This document shows positions 61,203 through 64,000 of a DNA stretch of 64,000 nt, piece by piece. A program made the translations under genes and the position numbers. The notes under the pieces are model-generated. The model had not been told where the DNA came from, ran no database searches, and saw only the letters and a program-made list of their open reading frames with translations. The number at the start of each line of letters is the position of its first letter. Position 1 is the stretch's first letter. Source of the DNA: Holothuria scabra. Lineage: Eukaryota; Echinodermata; Holothuroidea; Aspidochirotida; Holothuriidae. The DNA lies in NCBI GenBank assembly GCA_037179385.1, contig CM074185.1, positions 14,392,866 through 14,456,865 on the forward strand, read 5' to 3'.

Positions 61203-61452
61203 TTATCCTTTTGTTTTGGTTGAAGTCTGTTTTTTATCATCTTTAAACTTGTCGTTATCAGGTTGCCAATCCTTCATTCCGTCAGGCAGATCGGAGATCT
61301 CGTAGTGCTCTAAGATGCAAGCTTGCTGCCACATCCGCACCTTCCCAGAAGGAACTGCGGCTTTATCTATTCGCTCTCGCTGGTACTGGCAAGATGTGGT
61401 ATTCAGCCAGATGTTGCACATCGCCGGATGACACACCTTAGGATAAGGATCC
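61203..61452 (-). CDS. PSP94-like: PSP94/beta-microseminoprotein-like gene B, exon 4 (terminal coding exon)
   Basis: On the minus strand, an acceptor (CATACAG ending 61453) is followed by a phase 2 exon of 82 complete codons and a TAA stop (61205-61203). The peptide has DPYPKVCHPAMCNIWLNTT, SCQYQRER, then VPSGKVRMWQQACILEHYEI and the tail SDLPDGMKDWQPDNDKFKDD, ending in a Lys/Thr-rich stretch. It aligns along its whole length with the exon at 1-259, with roughly half the residues identical: all cysteines, LNTT, PSGKV, MW, YEI, DW and PDN-KF. So it is a paralogue, not a chance frame. The phase matches exon 3 of gene A. The upstream exons of gene B are not found up to 64000; with introns of 2 kb or more they would lie beyond the window. 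Confidence 0.88.
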
Positions 61453-61595
61453 CTGTATGACGAAAACGTGTAGTATCGTAAAGATTAAATTATTGGTGGG
61501 GTAAGTATCGTTTCCTGTTACATTGAACTTATATAAATGCATTACATAATTATAATTAATGGATTACCACACTTGTATACGTCAACGTGAGCGAC

Positions 61596-61965
61596 GGTAA
61601 AGCGCAATAAAGCGATATCGGATCTTTTTATTTTAAGTTAAATTTTTTCCATCTCTGGTCGGAAAGAACCCAAAATTTGACAGCCTTTGTTAACATATGG
61701 TTCATATCGCAGGGCGAAAAAATCAAGTTTATACCAACTATTGCGTGACGTCACACCGACAGTTTGCTTTTGTCGGGCAAGAATAGTCCGATAAAAGCTG
61801 TCTGTCGGGGTAACGTTACGAAATAATTACTTCATTTTTTTATTTTTCAAGACCTGTGACGCAAGTCATGTTTTTTCAAATGTTGGCAAAAGTTGGGCCC
61901 ATTCCGACAACAGACGGTGAAGATTTTAAGTTTAAACTAAAAAAATCGTAGTAATTTAGCTTAAT
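61596..61965. mobile_element. Foldback MITE, family F, copy 4 (diverged)
   Basis: Shares TTTTTCCATCTCTGGTCGG, the GCGTGACGTCACACCGACAG centre and GTCGGGGTAACGTTACG with the other copies. Ends AATTTAGCTTAA. The left end is uncertain. Confidence 0.6.
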
Positions 61966-61969
61966 AATT

Positions 61970-63080
61970 CATTGTGCAATAGGAAATTTGGGAAAATTTC
62001 CGTTTTTTGACTTGTGGTGATTCCATATGACCTTTGACCTTTCCCAAAACATTGATGGTTGTCTTTTCTTCCGTGGTGCATCCACATACCCAATATAAAA
62101 TTTATTCAAGTTTCCTACCTGACTTGAGGTTTTTTACTACTGAGAGTTTTGACGCATGGGTGCCTCACGTGACCTTTTAACTCCACAAAAACGAAAACGA
62201 AAGGGTTCCTCCTCTCAACATTGCAAATATGAGAAGTGTCTATCGTTGCTATCCCGAAATATCGTGTTACAAGCCATTCAGCCATGTAGCCAGGAATGAT
62301 TTTAAAGGACTCTTGAAATACTTTATCGGTGGGTTTCAGGGTGGCAAAATGTGCAAATGTGTTTGAAGTTAATGACAACATTAAAGCTCACCAGAGGGTA
62401 AAACATTCAACATTGAAGCCAGTTACGAGGTTTTGGCTACTATACCTCTGGTGATCTCACGTAATTATTGACCCCCACCAAAGCAACTTACTTTCTTCCC
62501 ATTCAACATGACGGATATTAAACCCAAGTATCAGTCACTGCTATTTTTAAGGCTTTTACAGTTTTGCCACTGGTGATCTCAAATGACTTTTGACTTCATC
62601 AAAAGAATTAGGGTTCTTTTGCTAACCACAACGCATCTAGATACGAAGTATTAAATTCATTCAAGTTTTTAACCTCGAGATATTCGTTTTGACACGGTGT
62701 TTCTGATATTGACCCATAGCGTTCCTTAATAATCTCCACAATATCGAAAAGATTTCTTGTTCACTCACCTACACAAGGTGTCAAATCTATCCCACTTTAC
62801 TTATCTGAGATATTTTTTTCGCAATATTTTCAGTTCTGAGCCTCTAGTGACCTGATGACGTTTGATTTTCACCCAAAACAGTGGGGTTCCTTTTCTTACT
62901 ATACCGTGATGCATAAACATACATAGTATTAAATACATCCAACGTTATCACCCTGACGAGATCGTGCTTACACTTTTGTTTGTTTTTATTTGGTCCCGGT
63001 GGCCCCAGAAGACCTTTGACATTAAACAAATGCAGGGTAGGGTTTTTTTCATGATGATGCATCCTCCTACAAATTATCAA
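61970..63080. repeat. Degenerate tandem repeat with TGACCTTTGAC motif
   Basis: Related blocks recur about six times (near 62030, 62172, 62455, 62576, 62850 and 63010): a gtgatctca/gtgacc box, 'tgacttttgac', 'gggttcctttt', and 'catctagatacgaagtattaaattcat'. Some units are partly deleted. The frames inside are not conserved between units. Confidence 0.65.
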
Positions 63081-63201
63081 AACTATCCATCTTCCGTGTC
63101 TTTCTCTTGCCTTCGTTTAATGAGTGGCATGAATGTATCACGTTTTAAAACTAGAAGACGTATCTGTTTGGGAATATCGTGGTAACGAGCAAAGTTTACT
63201 A

Positions 63202-63203
<2 letters not shown>

Positions 63204-63232
<29 letters not shown>
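63204..63232. repeat. (CA)n microsatellite
   Basis: About 29 bases of CA dinucleotide. Confidence 0.97.
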
Positions 63233-63235
<3 letters not shown>

Positions 63236-63318
63236 TCCCTTGGCTTTATACGGTATATGTTGAGCCCATACCCACACTCAATACCTTTTTGGTAAATAGC
63301 TGCAGTCCTGATAATAAA

Positions 63319-63421
63319 AAAGAAGAAGAAGAAGAAGAAGAAGAAGAAGAAGAAGAAGAAGAAGAAGAAGAAGAAGAAGAAGAAGAAGAAGAAGAAGAAG
63401 AAGAAGAAGAAGAAGAAGAAA
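63319..63421. repeat. (GAA)n microsatellite
   Basis: About 100 bases of near-perfect AGA trinucleotide repeat. The poly-Glu and poly-Ser frames over it are artefacts. Bases 63422-64000 hold a GGGGCGGATTCCGGGTAACT repeat end near 63482 and no gene. Confidence 0.98.
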
Positions 63422-64000
63422 AGAAAAGGAATCGGAATTCCCCTATTGAACAGGAGCTCGTATTCATCACGTGAACTCCAGGGGCGGATTCCGGGTAACT
63501 ACGTAACCTGGTAAAAGATCTCATCAAAGTTACATAATTTTCGGGTAGCTACGCCAGTTACGAGCTCCGTGTGAGGTTGAAAAAACTTGCTAGATTCAAG
63601 CCTTTCATTATCAGCCGTATCCTGCTTAGGTAGTGTTAATCGATGCATACATACACACACCATCATGAAAGCATTGAAAATGCATGCTCATGTCACTAAA
63701 ATGAAAAATAAAATTTAGTACGTCCTTTTAATGATATGTTTTGTCATATAACACACCCCACAAAGTCACTAAAACCCAATTCAAGTTTTTACGGAATGAT
63801 CGTCTATAAAGTTCATGTACAGCATCGTCGCAACAAAGACATGATGTGAAAAAGAATGTGCAGAATGGACTTATCATTTGAAAGACGCACCCGCTGACCC
63901 TATGAAAGGACAGTGGTGAGTCAAATGTACGTCTTGTTTGACCTAGTTGTGACATAGTAATGTGTCAAAGTTCTTGGGCCATATGTTTCATGAAAGCAAC

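Larger units (their letters stand above)
61453..64000 (-). other. Gene B intron 3 (upstream exons outside window)
   Basis: I searched the minus strand for a second CxxCxC...CC exon and for a signal-peptide exon and saw neither. The interval holds a diverged foldback MITE, a degenerate tandem repeat and two microsatellites. Confidence 0.5.

Noticed and set aside
63133..63527. Poly-Glu (plus) and poly-Ser (minus) open frames
   Set aside because: They are translations of the (GAA)n microsatellite in two frames.

Overview
The window looks like AT-rich invertebrate deuterostome DNA, most likely from a sea cucumber. There are no dense open reading frames and no operons. Short exons have GT/AG borders, and the space between them is packed with SINEs, MITEs, Helitron and Penelope relics and satellites. 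The holothurian call rests on two pieces of a secreted, cysteine-rich beta-microseminoprotein (PSP94/MSMB)-like gene. From memory, tandemly duplicated PSP94-like genes were reported in the Apostichopus japonicus genome and linked to visceral regeneration. The species itself cannot be proven from this sequence.

Two real genes are supported, both on the minus strand. Gene A runs from 5636 leftward off the window start. Exon 1 (5507-5636) carries a signal peptide and the first family cysteine. Exon 2 (4815-4882) is tentative. Exon 3 (2371-2456) holds the C-x-x-C-x-C...C-C core. Exon 4 (259 to beyond 1) holds the C-terminal cysteines and an acidic tail. The splice phases (1, 0, 2) agree across the model. 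Gene B is represented by a complete exon 4 with its stop codon at 61203-61452; its upstream exons should lie beyond 64000. The two exon 4 sequences are clear paralogues, so about 55 kb between them is the spacer of a tandem array.

That spacer (5.7-61.2 kb) is almost wholly mobile-element derived. I recognise: a foldback MITE family with TGACGTCA motifs (4, 19, 52 and 61.6 kb); a TTAA-flanked MITE with CACCCCAAAC ends (26.8, 30.8, 45.9, 46.7 and 60.6 kb, plus one solo end at 55.7 kb); TA-flanked elements ending CACTCTA, each filled with its own short word repeated in both orientations (7.1, 15.5, 57.7 and 59.2 kb); a hAT-type element with an 8-bp target duplication nested inside another TIR element (22.0-23.6 kb); a tRNA-derived SINE family (nine pieces); a broken Penelope-like retroelement (11.1-13.0 kb); a head-to-head pair of decayed Helitrons with OTU and DUF6570 segments (36.3-39.3 kb); a non-LTR reverse transcriptase tail (47.2-47.8 kb); and several satellites and microsatellites.

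Most open reading frames over 60 codons are chance frames or translations of repeats. Long stretches (for example 5.7-7.1, 16.0-18.2, 34.7-36.3, 40.1-43.2 and 49.9-51.9 kb) hold nothing I can assign to a gene.
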